This document shows, one piece after another, positions 16,425 through 24,882 of a DNA stretch of 64,000 nt. Positions within the stretch are counted from its first letter, which is position 1; each line of letters starts with the position of its first letter. The position numbers and the translations under genes are program-made. The notes below the pieces were generated by a model. The model did no database searches and was not told where the DNA came from. It saw nothing but the letters and a program-made list of their open reading frames with translations. Source of the DNA: Brevundimonas bullata (GTDB lineage: Bacteria; Pseudomonadota; Alphaproteobacteria; Caulobacterales; Caulobacteraceae); contig NZ_JACHLM010000003.1 in the NCBI RefSeq assembly GCF_014207965.1, positions 186,001-250,000 on the forward strand, written 5' to 3'.

Positions 16425-17273
16425 ATGTTCGCCACCCGCTTCGCCCCCTCGCCGACCGGACGCCTGCACCGGGGCCACGCCTTCTCGGCCCTGACGGCCT
16501 GGACCGCGGCGCGCGAGGCCGGCGGGCGCTTCGTCCTGCGCATCGAGGACATCGACCCGACCCGCTGCAAGCCCGAGTTCGAAGCCGCCATCTATGAGGA
16601 CCTGGCCTGGCTGGGTCTCGACTGGGAGACGCCGGTGCGGCGCCAGTCCGAGCATCTGGCCGACTACGCCGCCGTCATCGAGGCGCTGAAGGCGCGCGGG
16701 CTGGTCTATCGCTGCTTCCGCACCCGCAAGGAGATCCTGGACGCCATCGGCGACGCCCCGCACGGCCCCGCCGAGGCCGTCCGCCCCGGCCCGCATCCGT
16801 CCGACGAGGAGGCCCGCCTGCTGGCGGAGGGCCGCCCCTACGCCTGGCGCCTGTCGCTGGAGCGCGCCCGCGAAACCCTGGGCGGCGCGGTCTGGAACGC
16901 GCTGTCCTTCGTCGAGGAAGGCGAAGGCCCCGACGGCGAAACCGGCCTGATCCGCGCCCGCCCGGAAACGGCGGGCGACGTGGTCCTGGCGCGCAAGGAC
17001 GCCGGGACCGCCTATCATCTGGCGGTGACCCACGACGACGCCCTGCAAGGCATGACCCATGTCGTGCGCGGCCTGGATCTGTTCGAGGCCACCCACATCC
17101 AGCGCCTGATCCAGACCCTGATGGGCTGGCCCGCGCCCGTCTATCGCCACCACCGCCTGCTGACCGGCCCCGATGGCCGTCGCTACGCCAAGCGCGACCA
17201 GTCGGTGACCCTGGCCGAACTGCGCGCCGGCGGCCTGACGCCCGAGGCGTTAAGGGCCGAGTTGGGGTTCTAG
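16425..17273 (+). CDS. gluQ: Glutamyl-Q tRNA(Asp) synthetase
   Basis: 282 aa, the length of stand-alone GluQ-RS. The HIGH-type motif is RFAPSPTGRLHRGHAFSAL, then RIEDIDPTR, and a KMSKS-like AKRDQS near residue 262. It lacks the anticodon-binding domain of GluRS, as expected. It transfers glutamate to queuosine-34 of tRNA-Asp. The zinc-binding cysteines seen in many homologues (CxC and a later C) are reduced to a single Cys in YRCFRTRKEI. Confidence 0.93.
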   Translation: MFATRFAPSPTGRLHRGHAFSALTAWTAAREAGGRFVLRIEDIDPTRCKPEFEAAIYEDLAWLGLDWETPVRRQSEHLADYAAVIEALKARGLVYRCFRTRKEILDAIGDAPHGPAEAVRPGPHPSDEEARLLAEGRPYAWRLSLERARETLGGAVWNALSFVEEGEGPDGETGLIRARPETAGDVVLARKDAGTAYHLAVTHDDALQGMTHVVRGLDLFEATHIQRLIQTLMGWPAPVYRHHRLLTGPDGRRYAKRDQSVTLAELRAGGLTPEALRAELGF

Positions 17274-17309
17274 GGCGCGAGGTCGCCCCGCCGCCCTCAC
17301 TGAACTCCT

Positions 17310-17425
17310 GCCGCCGTCATCCTCGGGCTTGACCCGAGGATCGAGCGTAGGGGCACGCTCAACCTCGCTGGCGTCGCGCAGGCGGACAACCCGATCCTCG
17401 GGTCAAGCCCGAGGATGACGGCGGC
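17310..17425. repeat. Long inverted-repeat element at a convergent junction
   Basis: Two perfect 34-base arms (17310-17343 and 17392-17425) flank 48 bases. Each arm contains its own smaller hairpin, CCTCGGG-CTTGA-CCCGAGG. It lies between the convergent gluQ and cold-shock genes. Such GTCATCCTCGGG elements occur as dispersed extragenic repeats in alphaproteobacteria. Confidence 0.85.
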
Positions 17426-17508
17426 TTTGGTGGTGACGGTGTTGTTGTCTTTTGCGCTCAAGCAGCGCGGCTCCGCGAGCCGCGCGTTAGCGCTCTTCTC
17501 TTCCAGGC

Positions 17509-17545
17509 AAAAAGAAAGGCGCGGAACCCGTAGGTTCCGCGCCTT
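17509..17545 (-). terminator. Terminator of the cold-shock gene
   Basis: 13-bp perfect stem AAGGCGCGGAACC/GGTTCCGCGCCTT around a 4-base loop, followed on the minus strand by TCTTTTTG. It lies 12 bases downstream of the cold-shock stop codon. Confidence 0.9.
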
Positions 17546-17556
17546 GCTCGTCGGCC

Positions 17557-17760
17557 TTAGAGAACCTTGAGGTCCACGGCCGAGGTCTTGCCGCGCTGGT
17601 CTTCCAGCTCGTATTCGACCTTGGCGTTTTCATCGAGGCCTTGCAGGCCTGCCTTCTGAACCGCGGTGACATGGACGAAAACGTCCGAGCCGCCGTTGTC
17701 GGGCTGGATAAATCCATAGCCCTTGGTCGGGTTGAACCACTTAACCGTGCCGGTCGCCAT
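17557..17760 (-). CDS. Cold-shock protein (CspA family)
   Basis: 67 aa from the ATG with GGAG eight bases upstream. It has RNP1 (KGYGFIQPDNG) and RNP2 (VFVHVTAV) in the standard MATGTVKWFN scaffold. A single OB-fold RNA chaperone. About 200 bases upstream to the next gene leave room for a long leader, which is common for csp genes. A strong terminator follows. Confidence 0.95.
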   Translation of the reverse strand: MATGTVKWFNPTKGYGFIQPDNGGSDVFVHVTAVQKAGLQGLDENAKVEYELEDQRGKTSAVDLKVL

Positions 17761-17958
17761 CTTAGCGTCTCCGTAAACGCGCTTTGCCAGGCGGATTTCC
17801 ATGCTGGAGAATCCGTCAGTCCATCTGGACAAGCTCGTTCAGGCGAAGGAGCGAGACGCGGGTTTGGACCCCGCGAAAAATCCGGACTGCCCGACTTTGT
17901 CACCCGACTATCCACAGGTCGTCAACTGTAAAGCGCATGTCGCCACACGCCGTTTGAG

Positions 17959-18747
17959 TTAACGGGGCGACCGCGTGCAGACGCCCCTGGCGGCGCCGTC
18001 GAGGTGGAAGTGATCACGATGGGCCGCGTTGTAATCGGGTGTCAAAACATTGCCGAACAGGCGACAACCGCCGTCGCGCAGGCGTCTCAGAAAGACCGCG
18101 CCGCCCGCCCCTGCTGCGCCCCGCCCATCCCAGTCTCGCAAGACCGACACCGTCCGCCCGTCAGCCAAGCGCACGCTCGCAACATCCATGGCGTTGGCGC
18201 GGGCGTGCTGGCTGGGCCGCGCGGTGGTCTCCTGCGATCCATAGATGCGGCGACAGGCATAGGTTCCCAGGCTGTCGATCCGCGCCGGCTCCACCCCCAG
18301 GACGTCACGGGCGGCGGGTTGCAGCACGTGGCGGTCCCACAAGACGTGACGCACCGCGAGCGGACAGCGCATGGCCAGGCCGCTCGGACTGACCGGGGTC
18401 ATCTCGCCCCCGGTCAGGCGCACCGCGCCCCGCACCACGCAGAAGCCGCCGTCGTCGCGATCCTGCCCCCGCCGCACCTGAACCCCGGCCTGACGCAGCA
18501 GGGCCAGACAGGCGGTCGTGCGAGCCTCGACCTGTTGCGGCGAGGCCCGATCATCCACCTCCAGGCGTGCGACCTTGTCGGCGGTGGCCCAGCCTATGGG
18601 CTGGCGCAGGTCCAGCGGCTTCCACGGCAAGTCCTGCGGCGGCGCGAAGGCGTCCAGCAGAAAGAACAGCCCGCAGGCCAGCAGGCCCAGGGTCACGATC
18701 CCGCTCCAGACATCGGCCAAAGGTGCAGGCTTTGCTGTCATCCCCAA
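17959..18747 (-). CDS. Extensin-like C-terminal domain protein
   Basis: 262 aa. One N-terminal membrane segment (IVTLGLLACGLFFLLDAF). The catalytic-like core of the extensin-like_C family (related to LAS/M15 peptidases) shows LGTYACRRI, SQHARANAMDVAS and AAHRDHFHLD, supplying the His/Asp zinc-ligand pattern, plus several cysteines. It probably acts on cell-wall peptides in the periplasm; the reaction is unproven. The serine hydrolase gene ends 9 bases upstream, so they likely share a transcript. Confidence 0.85.
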   Translation of the reverse strand: MGMTAKPAPLADVWSGIVTLGLLACGLFFLLDAFAPPQDLPWKPLDLRQPIGWATADKVARLEVDDRASPQQVEARTTACLALLRQAGVQVRRGQDRDDGGFCVVRGAVRLTGGEMTPVSPSGLAMRCPLAVRHVLWDRHVLQPAARDVLGVEPARIDSLGTYACRRIYGSQETTARPSQHARANAMDVASVRLADGRTVSVLRDWDGRGAAGAGGAVFLRRLRDGGCRLFGNVLTPDYNAAHRDHFHLDGAARGVCTRSPR

Positions 18748-18756
18748 ACCAATGCC

Positions 18757-19860
18757 CTAGAGCGCGCGCAGGATCCCCATTGCCAGGGCCTGACAGGCGG
18801 AACCGCCGCGCCCGCCGTCGTTCGACAACCCGAACAAGGCCCGCCCGCCCGCCGGATCTACGATGGCGATAGCGTGCCACATCGTGTTCGACCCCTCGTG
18901 CGCGATCACTGGCCCCCTGGCCCAGGGCTGGGGCGGCAGGACGATCCAGCCGCAGGCGTAGGACTGGCCGTCAGCCGGGGTGATCAGCCGTCGCACCGTC
19001 TCAGGCTGCAACCAGCCGCCGCCTTCGGTCAGGAATATCTGCAGGAAACGGGCATAGTCCGCCGCCGTCATTTGCGCCGTTCCCGCCGGACCGAGCGCCA
19101 GCGGATTGTCGGAGCCGTCGTCGCTCGGATCCATGGCGATCGCCGTCTCGCCGATACGACGATGGCCCCAGGCGTTCTCCCCTTTCGGCGCACCGAACCC
19201 GGCCGAGGTAAGGCCCAGCGGTGTGAACAGTTCGACCTGCATCGCCGCCTCCCACGACCCGCCGGTGATGGCCTCGATAGCGGCGCCGATCAGGACATAG
19301 TTGGCATTGCCGTATTCAAAGGTCCCGCGCTGGCCCGATGGCGGCGCGACCAAGGCCTTCTCGACGATGGCGCGGCGCTGTTCAGGCAGGGACTTTTGAT
19401 CGGCCCGCGCCGTCATCAGCCAGGCCATGCCCATGACGGCCTCGTCCTTCAGCCCCGCGCTGTGGCTCATGAAATCGTCCAACGTCGCGCCGTCCCAGCC
19501 TGCGTCGATGCTCACGCCGGGAAAGGCCTCGGCCAACGGCATGGCCCAGCGCGCCCGCCCCTGCTCGACCAGCCGCGCGAACACCGCCGCCGTCATCGCC
19601 TTGGTGTTGGAGCCCAGGTGCCAGCGGTCGCTGGCCAGAGCCGAAGCGTCCTGCCCGCTGCGGCGAACACCCCGCACGCCCGACCATGCCAGCCCCTGCG
19701 CCGTGACCAGTCCGCCCGCCAGGGCGGCTGGCTTCACCCCGTCAAAGGCGGCGCCCAGCGCCGCGTCAAAAGCTGTGACCGGCTCAGCGACGGCGGCGGC
19801 GGCGGCGGGCAGGACGCCGGCGACGGCGCTGGCGGCGATGACATGACGACGATTGATCAT
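18757..19860 (-). CDS. Serine hydrolase, class C beta-lactamase family, twin-arginine-like signal
   Basis: 367 aa from the ATG with GGAG seven bases upstream; a longer frame extends into the ppk2 promoter and is rejected. The N-terminus NRRHVIAASAVAGVLPAAAA resembles a Tat signal. Catalytic motifs: SNTK at 84-87, YGN (FEYGNANYV) and HEG (VIAHEGSN). A periplasmic esterase/peptidase-type enzyme of unknown substrate. It is followed by the extensin-like cell-wall gene, which hints at a peptidoglycan-related role. Confidence 0.85.
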   Translation of the reverse strand: MINRRHVIAASAVAGVLPAAAAAVAEPVTAFDAALGAAFDGVKPAALAGGLVTAQGLAWSGVRGVRRSGQDASALASDRWHLGSNTKAMTAAVFARLVEQGRARWAMPLAEAFPGVSIDAGWDGATLDDFMSHSAGLKDEAVMGMAWLMTARADQKSLPEQRRAIVEKALVAPPSGQRGTFEYGNANYVLIGAAIEAITGGSWEAAMQVELFTPLGLTSAGFGAPKGENAWGHRRIGETAIAMDPSDDGSDNPLALGPAGTAQMTAADYARFLQIFLTEGGGWLQPETVRRLITPADGQSYACGWIVLPPQPWARGPVIAHEGSNTMWHAIAIVDPAGGRALFGLSNDGGRGGSACQALAMGILRAL

Positions 19861-19957
19861 TTCGGGCTCCGTTGCGTTCCATTCACAACAGCCAGGCTGG
19901 CGGCGCCAGTGAATTTGCCGCAAGCTTCGTTTATCGCAACAATGGGACGCTTCCTTC

Positions 19958-20701
19958 ATGGCCAAGGACAACTACGCCGACACCCTGGAAGCGCTGCAGA
20001 TCCAACTGGTCGAGACCCAGGCCTGGGCCATCGAACAGGAGATGAAGATCGTCATCGTCTTCGAGGGCCGGGACGCCGCCGGCAAGGACGGGGCGATCAA
20101 GCGCATGACCGAGTTCATGGCCCCTCGCCAGACCCGCGTCGTCGCCCTGCCCAAACCCAACGACCGCGAACTGACCCAGTGGTATTTCCAGCGCTACGCG
20201 GCCCACCTGCCCGCCGCGGGGGAAGTCGTCTTCTTCAACCGCTCCTGGTACAATCGCGCCGGGGTCGAGGCCGTCATGGGCTTCTGCACCCCCGCCCAGC
20301 ACGAGCGCTTCCTGCATGACGCCCCGCATTTCGAGCGCATGCTGACCCAGTCCGGCGCCGTCCTGATCAAGCTGTGGCTCGACATCAGCCAGGAGGAGCA
20401 GTCGCGGCGGCTGGACGAACGCACCACCCACCCGCTGAAACGCTTCAAGGTCTCGCCGCTGGACGCCGAGGCCCAGAAACGCTGGAGCGACTATTCCGCC
20501 GCCCGCGACCAGATGCTGGAGCGCACCCATTTCGACTATGCCCCCTGGACCATCGTCGCCACCGACAACAAGAAGAAGGCGCGGCTGAACATCATCCGCC
20601 ACGTCCTGCACCAGCTGAACTGCCCGGGTCTTGAGGCCAAGCAGCCGGACCCGGACATCGTCTTCAGCGCCGACAAGGCCGAGGGGCGGCTGGCGAAGTA
20701 G
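19958..20701 (+). CDS. ppk2: Polyphosphate kinase 2 family protein
   Basis: 247 aa, a single-domain PPK2. Walker A is EGRDAAGKDG at 36-45 and Walker B is in VVFFNRSWYNRAGVE near 90-104. KLWLDISQEEQ and the lid arginines (RRLDERTTHPLKRFK) are also present. It transfers phosphate between polyphosphate and nucleotides; whether ADP/GDP or AMP is the acceptor cannot be settled here. It diverges from the serine hydrolase gene. Confidence 0.93.
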   Translation: MAKDNYADTLEALQIQLVETQAWAIEQEMKIVIVFEGRDAAGKDGAIKRMTEFMAPRQTRVVALPKPNDRELTQWYFQRYAAHLPAAGEVVFFNRSWYNRAGVEAVMGFCTPAQHERFLHDAPHFERMLTQSGAVLIKLWLDISQEEQSRRLDERTTHPLKRFKVSPLDAEAQKRWSDYSAARDQMLERTHFDYAPWTIVATDNKKKARLNIIRHVLHQLNCPGLEAKQPDPDIVFSADKAEGRLAK

Positions 20702-20707
20702 CCCTTC

Positions 20708-21352
20708 TCAGTCGTCGCCGAACAGGCGGCGGTTCTTGTCGATGAAGGCGTGGATGGCCCGGGTCAGCGGCCCGTTCTGACGCCCCTTCAGATAGGCCCA
20801 GCCCGCGCCCGCCCCGATCAGGGCGCCGCCCGTATCGACGATCAGGTCCCACATGGTGTCGACCAGACCGGACTTCTGCGTGTTCAGGCCGAACAACTGG
20901 TCCAGGGTGAACTCCCAGATCTCCCACACCGCGCCGATCATGACGGCGAAGCAGAAGGCGAAGAAGGCCACGGTGAAGGGCGCCGCCGTCAGCCGGTTTC
21001 CCTTGACCAGCATCAGCATCAGCAAGGACCCGACCAGGCCGAAGGCCACCGCCGAGCCGCCGTGCAGCACCACGTCCCACCACCAGTAGCGCTCATAGAA
21101 GTCCCCGACCTCGCCCAGCACCAGGGTCGCGCACAGGAAGGCGGCGATGGCGCTGACAAAGGCCGTCGGCAGGGTCACGCCGATCCTCTCCCCCACCCAG
21201 ATCGGAACCAGCGACAGCAGCAAGGTCCCCGCCGCGACAAAGGTGATGCTGAACGCCCCGGTCAGGAAGCCGCCCACCGCCGCCCCGATCAGGATGATCC
21301 AGGTCAGGTACAGGATGTTGGGCGGCCGGTTCGATTGTCGAGGCAAGGTCAT
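20708..21352 (-). CDS. YjdF-like (DUF2238) integral membrane protein
   Basis: 214 aa with about six hydrophobic helices. Family-like motifs are YERYWWWDVVLHGGSA, AVWEIWEFTLDQLFG and VDTMWDLIVDTGGA, which place conserved His, Glu and Asp residues in or beside the membrane. The function of the family is unknown. It converges with ppk2, with only 6 bases between stop codons. Confidence 0.75.
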   Translation of the reverse strand: MTLPRQSNRPPNILYLTWIILIGAAVGGFLTGAFSITFVAAGTLLLSLVPIWVGERIGVTLPTAFVSAIAAFLCATLVLGEVGDFYERYWWWDVVLHGGSAVAFGLVGSLLMLMLVKGNRLTAAPFTVAFFAFCFAVMIGAVWEIWEFTLDQLFGLNTQKSGLVDTMWDLIVDTGGALIGAGAGWAYLKGRQNGPLTRAIHAFIDKNRRLFGDD

Positions 21353-21416
21353 CGGCTGGCTCCTGCGGACCGCAACAACCTTAAGGACTAGACCTGTCCG
21401 GAGCTGTAGTCAGCCC

Positions 21417-22514
21417 CTACCGCGTGTTGATCGACGCCAAGGCGTGTTCCGCGATCAGCGTGTCGGCCAGGCCGTGGGGATTGCGCACGTTGTAGTTCTC
21501 AGTGGTCACAACCACGACGGCGTCCAGATCCGGCACGATCACCACCTTGTTGCCGCCGGTCCCCGCCATCGCCCAGGCCGCGTGCGGCTGGCCGTTGACG
21601 GTGTAGGTCGGCAGCCAGATCAAATAGCCATAGTCGCCGCGCTGCGGATCGACGCTGGCCTGGGGCGTCGTCATGGCCACGGCGTAGTCCTCGGGGATCA
21701 CCTGACGCCCTTCCCACTGGCCCCGGTTCAGAAGCAGTTGGCCCAGCGTCAGCAGGTCGCGGCTGCGCAGCCCCAGACCCCCACCGCCCTGGGGCAGGCC
21801 CTTCGGCGAGATCTGCCATTCCTCGCCCTCTATCCCCATCGGCGCGAACAGGGCCCGGCGCGCAAAGGCGTCCAGAGGCTCGCCCGTCGCCGACTGGACG
21901 ACCGCGCCCAGCGTGGTGGACCCGGCGGTGCAATAGCTGAAGGCGCGGCCATAGGGCTGATCAGCGGGTTTGGGAATCCAGGCAGGGAAGCCCCTGATCG
22001 GCAGGTCGAAGGCGAACTTCACCCAGTCTTCGATCAGGTACATCCGCTCTTCATTGCCGCGCGAAAACTGATTGTCGTCATCGCATTCCAGCAAGGAGCT
22101 CATGGTCAGCAGGTCCTCGACCGTGATCGCGGCCTTGCGCGGGTCGGGATTGTCGAAGGGGCCGTGGGACGCAATGAAGGGCATGACGGGCGCATCAATG
22201 CTGGCGATGTCGCCCTCGCCGATGGCCGCGCCCACCAGCATGGCGGTCACCGTCTTGGTCGCCGATCGCGTGTTGCGACGCGCCTCGGCGCCGCCCTCGT
22301 CGAAATAGGTCTCGTGAACCAGCCGTCCGTGGCGGGCGATCAGCACGCTGGTGATCTTCTGGAAGGTTCCGGCGCGCACGGCGGCGTCCATGGCGGCGAG
22401 CCGCTCGGCAGAGGCCCCCTGACTTTCCGGGGAGCCGGTGCGCCAGGGCGTCTGGGCTGAGACGGGGGTGGCGACGGCGAGCAGGGCGCAGGCGGTGATA
22501 ACGAGGCGATACAT
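21417..22514 (-). CDS. Serine hydrolase, class C beta-lactamase family (third in window)
   Basis: 365 aa from the ATG with GGAG eight bases upstream. Signal peptide ALLAVATPVSA. The catalytic SATK is at 84-87, but the usual YxN appears as YCT (FSYCTAGSTTLG), a variant known in the 6-aminohexanoate-dimer-hydrolase/EstB-like branch. GGLGLRSRDLLTLGQLLL and TGGNKVVIVPDL are other branch features. A periplasmic hydrolase of unknown substrate. The AraC-type gene lies just upstream on the same strand. Confidence 0.85.
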   Translation of the reverse strand: MYRLVITACALLAVATPVSAQTPWRTGSPESQGASAERLAAMDAAVRAGTFQKITSVLIARHGRLVHETYFDEGGAEARRNTRSATKTVTAMLVGAAIGEGDIASIDAPVMPFIASHGPFDNPDPRKAAITVEDLLTMSSLLECDDDNQFSRGNEERMYLIEDWVKFAFDLPIRGFPAWIPKPADQPYGRAFSYCTAGSTTLGAVVQSATGEPLDAFARRALFAPMGIEGEEWQISPKGLPQGGGGLGLRSRDLLTLGQLLLNRGQWEGRQVIPEDYAVAMTTPQASVDPQRGDYGYLIWLPTYTVNGQPHAAWAMAGTGGNKVVIVPDLDAVVVVTTENYNVRNPHGLADTLIAEHALASINTR

Positions 22515-22582
22515 GAGGGAGATCTCCTGAAGACGTGCTGCGTCGCACACCCCTTTGCGGCCGTCTTGAACAGGTGAAACCG

Positions 22583-23389
22583 CTAGCGAAAAATCGCCCG
22601 GTAACGCGCCGGGCTCAGACCGTAGATGCTTGTGAAATCACGGGTCATATGGCTCTGGTCGGCATAGCCCGTCGCGGCGGCCAGGGCGGCCAGATCGGCC
22701 CCGCCCGCCATCAGGCCTGCGGCGCGATCCGCGCGGGCCTGCCGGATGGCCGCCGCCGGCGATTGGCCGTAGTGACGGCGATAGCGCCGCGCCAGCGAGA
22801 CCGGATGGACCCCGACCTCGGCGGCGATGCTGCGGACCTCTATCCCCGGATGGGCGCCCATGTCGGCGATGATCTCGCTCGCTCGCCACAGCCATTCCGG
22901 CGCCGGGTCCTCGTCCAGTTCATCCGGCGACAGGACCGCCCCCGCCAAATCAAGCGCCAGCCCTTCGATGATCATCTCATCGCCCGCAAGAAATCGCGCG
23001 GTCGCCCCGACCAGCCGCCTGACCACGCCTTCCGCCGCCCCCCGCAGACGCAAGGGATCGCCCAAGCGCGCGCCCGAAGGCGGCATGAAGCTGAGCGACA
23101 GAAACCGCCCGCCCGCCTCATCAAAACAATCGCGATGCTCAACCCCTGCCGGGTTCCAGACCAGGGCCCCGGGACCAAAGGCCTGATCACGCGGGGTCAG
23201 GGGATCATGCGCCAGACTGCGGTATCCGGCGTCCAGCGCCAGCACGAAATGGGCGTCTTCATGCGAATGAAGGTGAACCTGTTCCGGCGGCAGGGTGGCG
23301 ATCCTCAGATCGACCTTGTAGCCATGCGCCCGCACGCCGCGCGCCTGCGCGCCGAGGAATTCGCCCGGAGAAAGCGACGGACTGGCCAT
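22583..23389 (-). CDS. AraC family transcriptional regulator
   Basis: 268 aa. The N-terminal half is a cupin-like sensing domain (VHLHSHEDAHFVLALDAGY, GALVWNPAGVEHRDCF). The C-terminal ~100 residues hold two helix-turn-helices (RSIAAEVGVHPVSLARRYRR and LAALAAATGYADQSHMTRDF) and end with GLSPARYRA. It is on the same strand as and 68 bases upstream of the serine hydrolase gene, so it may control it. The ligand is unknown. Confidence 0.92.
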   Translation of the reverse strand: MASPSLSPGEFLGAQARGVRAHGYKVDLRIATLPPEQVHLHSHEDAHFVLALDAGYRSLAHDPLTPRDQAFGPGALVWNPAGVEHRDCFDEAGGRFLSLSFMPPSGARLGDPLRLRGAAEGVVRRLVGATARFLAGDEMIIEGLALDLAGAVLSPDELDEDPAPEWLWRASEIIADMGAHPGIEVRSIAAEVGVHPVSLARRYRRHYGQSPAAAIRQARADRAAGLMAGGADLAALAAATGYADQSHMTRDFTSIYGLSPARYRAIFR

Positions 23390-23496
23390 GGCGAAGGGTC
23401 ACTCTTTTACTGGGCCTTGCCCGCCAGAGGTCGGGGAAGCGGTTAAGCTTTGCAGTGTTCTCTGACGGCTACGCCCTGGACGCAAGCGCCTGTCCC

Positions 23497-23712
23497 CTAC
23501 TTCAGCCCGTCTTCCGCCAGGGTGTGCGCCACGATGGCGTTGGCGTGGCCGTGGCCCATGTCGTGCTCGTCCTTGAGCAGGGTCACCAGCTCCATGTGCT
23601 TGGCCGGATAAAGGGCGCGGACCTCGGCCTTCCACTCGCTGATGGGCCGTCCGTACTTCTTCTCGATGGAGGGGAAATAGGACGCGGGGCCCTTGATCGG
23701 CGCTTCAGTCAT
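23497..23712 (-). CDS. DUF4287 domain protein
   Basis: 71 aa. The whole protein is a DUF4287 unit: SYFPSIEKKYGRPISEWK, AKHMELVTLLKDEHDMGHGH, ANAIVAH. This small domain is widespread and often occurs alone or fused to DUF5655-type regions. No function is known. It is separated from both neighbours. Confidence 0.88.
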   Translation of the reverse strand: MTEAPIKGPASYFPSIEKKYGRPISEWKAEVRALYPAKHMELVTLLKDEHDMGHGHANAIVAHTLAEDGLK

Positions 23713-23836
23713 CGGCGGCTCCCTCCAGTTGCGTCGACACTAAGCGCAGCCTGCCCCCATCCCGCAAGCGTCTCGCATCACGCCGATCGGACACTCCCCC
23801 TTCACCCGCGCCCGCCTGAGGGTCTAAGACCCTGTC

Positions 23837-24856
23837 ATGAGCACAGCCCCGCTTCCCGACGCCGCCCGCCAGAACTGGGTGGACCGCTACGCCCCCGAGG
23901 GGCTGAAGCCGTGGCTGAAGCTGGGCCGCTTCGACCGCCCCATCGGCACCTGGCTGCTGCTGCTGCCCGGCTGGCAGGGGATCATGCTGGCCCTGAACCA
24001 GTACGACCGCCCCTTCGGCGGCTATGAGCTGTGGCTGATCGTGGGCTTCGCCATCGGGGCCTGCCTGATGCGCGGCGCCGGCTGCGCGGTGAACGACATC
24101 GTCGACCGCGACTTCGACGCCCAGGTGGCCCGCACCGCCCTGCGCCCCATTCCGGCGGGTCAGATCAGCGTCAAACAGGCCTGGGCCTTCGTCGCCGGTC
24201 TGTGCCTGATCAGCCTGGGCATCCTGCTGACCATGAACCTGACATCCGTCCTGCTCGGCGCCCTGTCGCTGGGACTGGTCGCGGCCTATCCCTTCATGAA
24301 GCGCATCACCTGGTGGCCCCAAGCCTGGCTGGGCCTGACCTTCAACTGGGGGGCCCTGCTGGGCTTTGCGGCGGCGACCGGCGGCCTGTTCTCGTTGGGT
24401 TGGCTCTATGTGCTGCAGGTCCGCGCCAGCGGCGACGCCTACTGGATGGCGGAGGGGCTGAACCAGATGGGCCATCTCGCCCTGTCGGCCCTGCTTCTGT
24501 ACGCCGGCGGCGTCTTCTGGACCCTCGGCTACGACACCATCTACGCGCTTCAAGACATCGAGGACGACGTCATGGCCGGGGTCAAGTCCTCGGCCCGGCG
24601 TCTGGGCGCCCAGGTCAAGCCGGGCGTGGCGATCTTCTACGTCCTGGCCGTCCTGCTGGCGGGCGCCGCCGGTTTCGTCGCCGGTCTCGGCCCCGTCTTC
24701 TATGTCGGTCTGGCCGCCTACGCCCTGCATCTGGCCTGGCAGGTCAAGGCGCTGAAACCCGAGGACGGCGCCCTGGCCCTGCGCCTGTTCAAGTCAAATC
24801 GCGAGGCGGGATTGATCCTTCTGGCCGCCATCGCGTTCAACGGCCTAGCTTCCTGA
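23837..24856 (+). CDS. ubiA: 4-hydroxybenzoate polyprenyltransferase
   Basis: 339 aa with eight or nine membrane helices. The two Asp-rich prenyl-diphosphate motifs are NDIVDRDFD (from residue 86) and DIEDD in YALQDIEDDVMAGVKSSA. RTALRPIPAGQIS and MKRITWWPQAWLGL are UbiA hallmarks. It joins the polyprenyl tail to 4-hydroxybenzoate in ubiquinone synthesis at the inner membrane. The DUF3298 lipoprotein gene follows after 26 bases on the same strand. Confidence 0.95.
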   Translation: MSTAPLPDAARQNWVDRYAPEGLKPWLKLGRFDRPIGTWLLLLPGWQGIMLALNQYDRPFGGYELWLIVGFAIGACLMRGAGCAVNDIVDRDFDAQVARTALRPIPAGQISVKQAWAFVAGLCLISLGILLTMNLTSVLLGALSLGLVAAYPFMKRITWWPQAWLGLTFNWGALLGFAAATGGLFSLGWLYVLQVRASGDAYWMAEGLNQMGHLALSALLLYAGGVFWTLGYDTIYALQDIEDDVMAGVKSSARRLGAQVKPGVAIFYVLAVLLAGAAGFVAGLGPVFYVGLAAYALHLAWQVKALKPEDGALALRLFKSNREAGLILLAAIAFNGLAS

Positions 24857-24882
24857 TCGCGCCCTCCCAAAAGGAACTCCGC

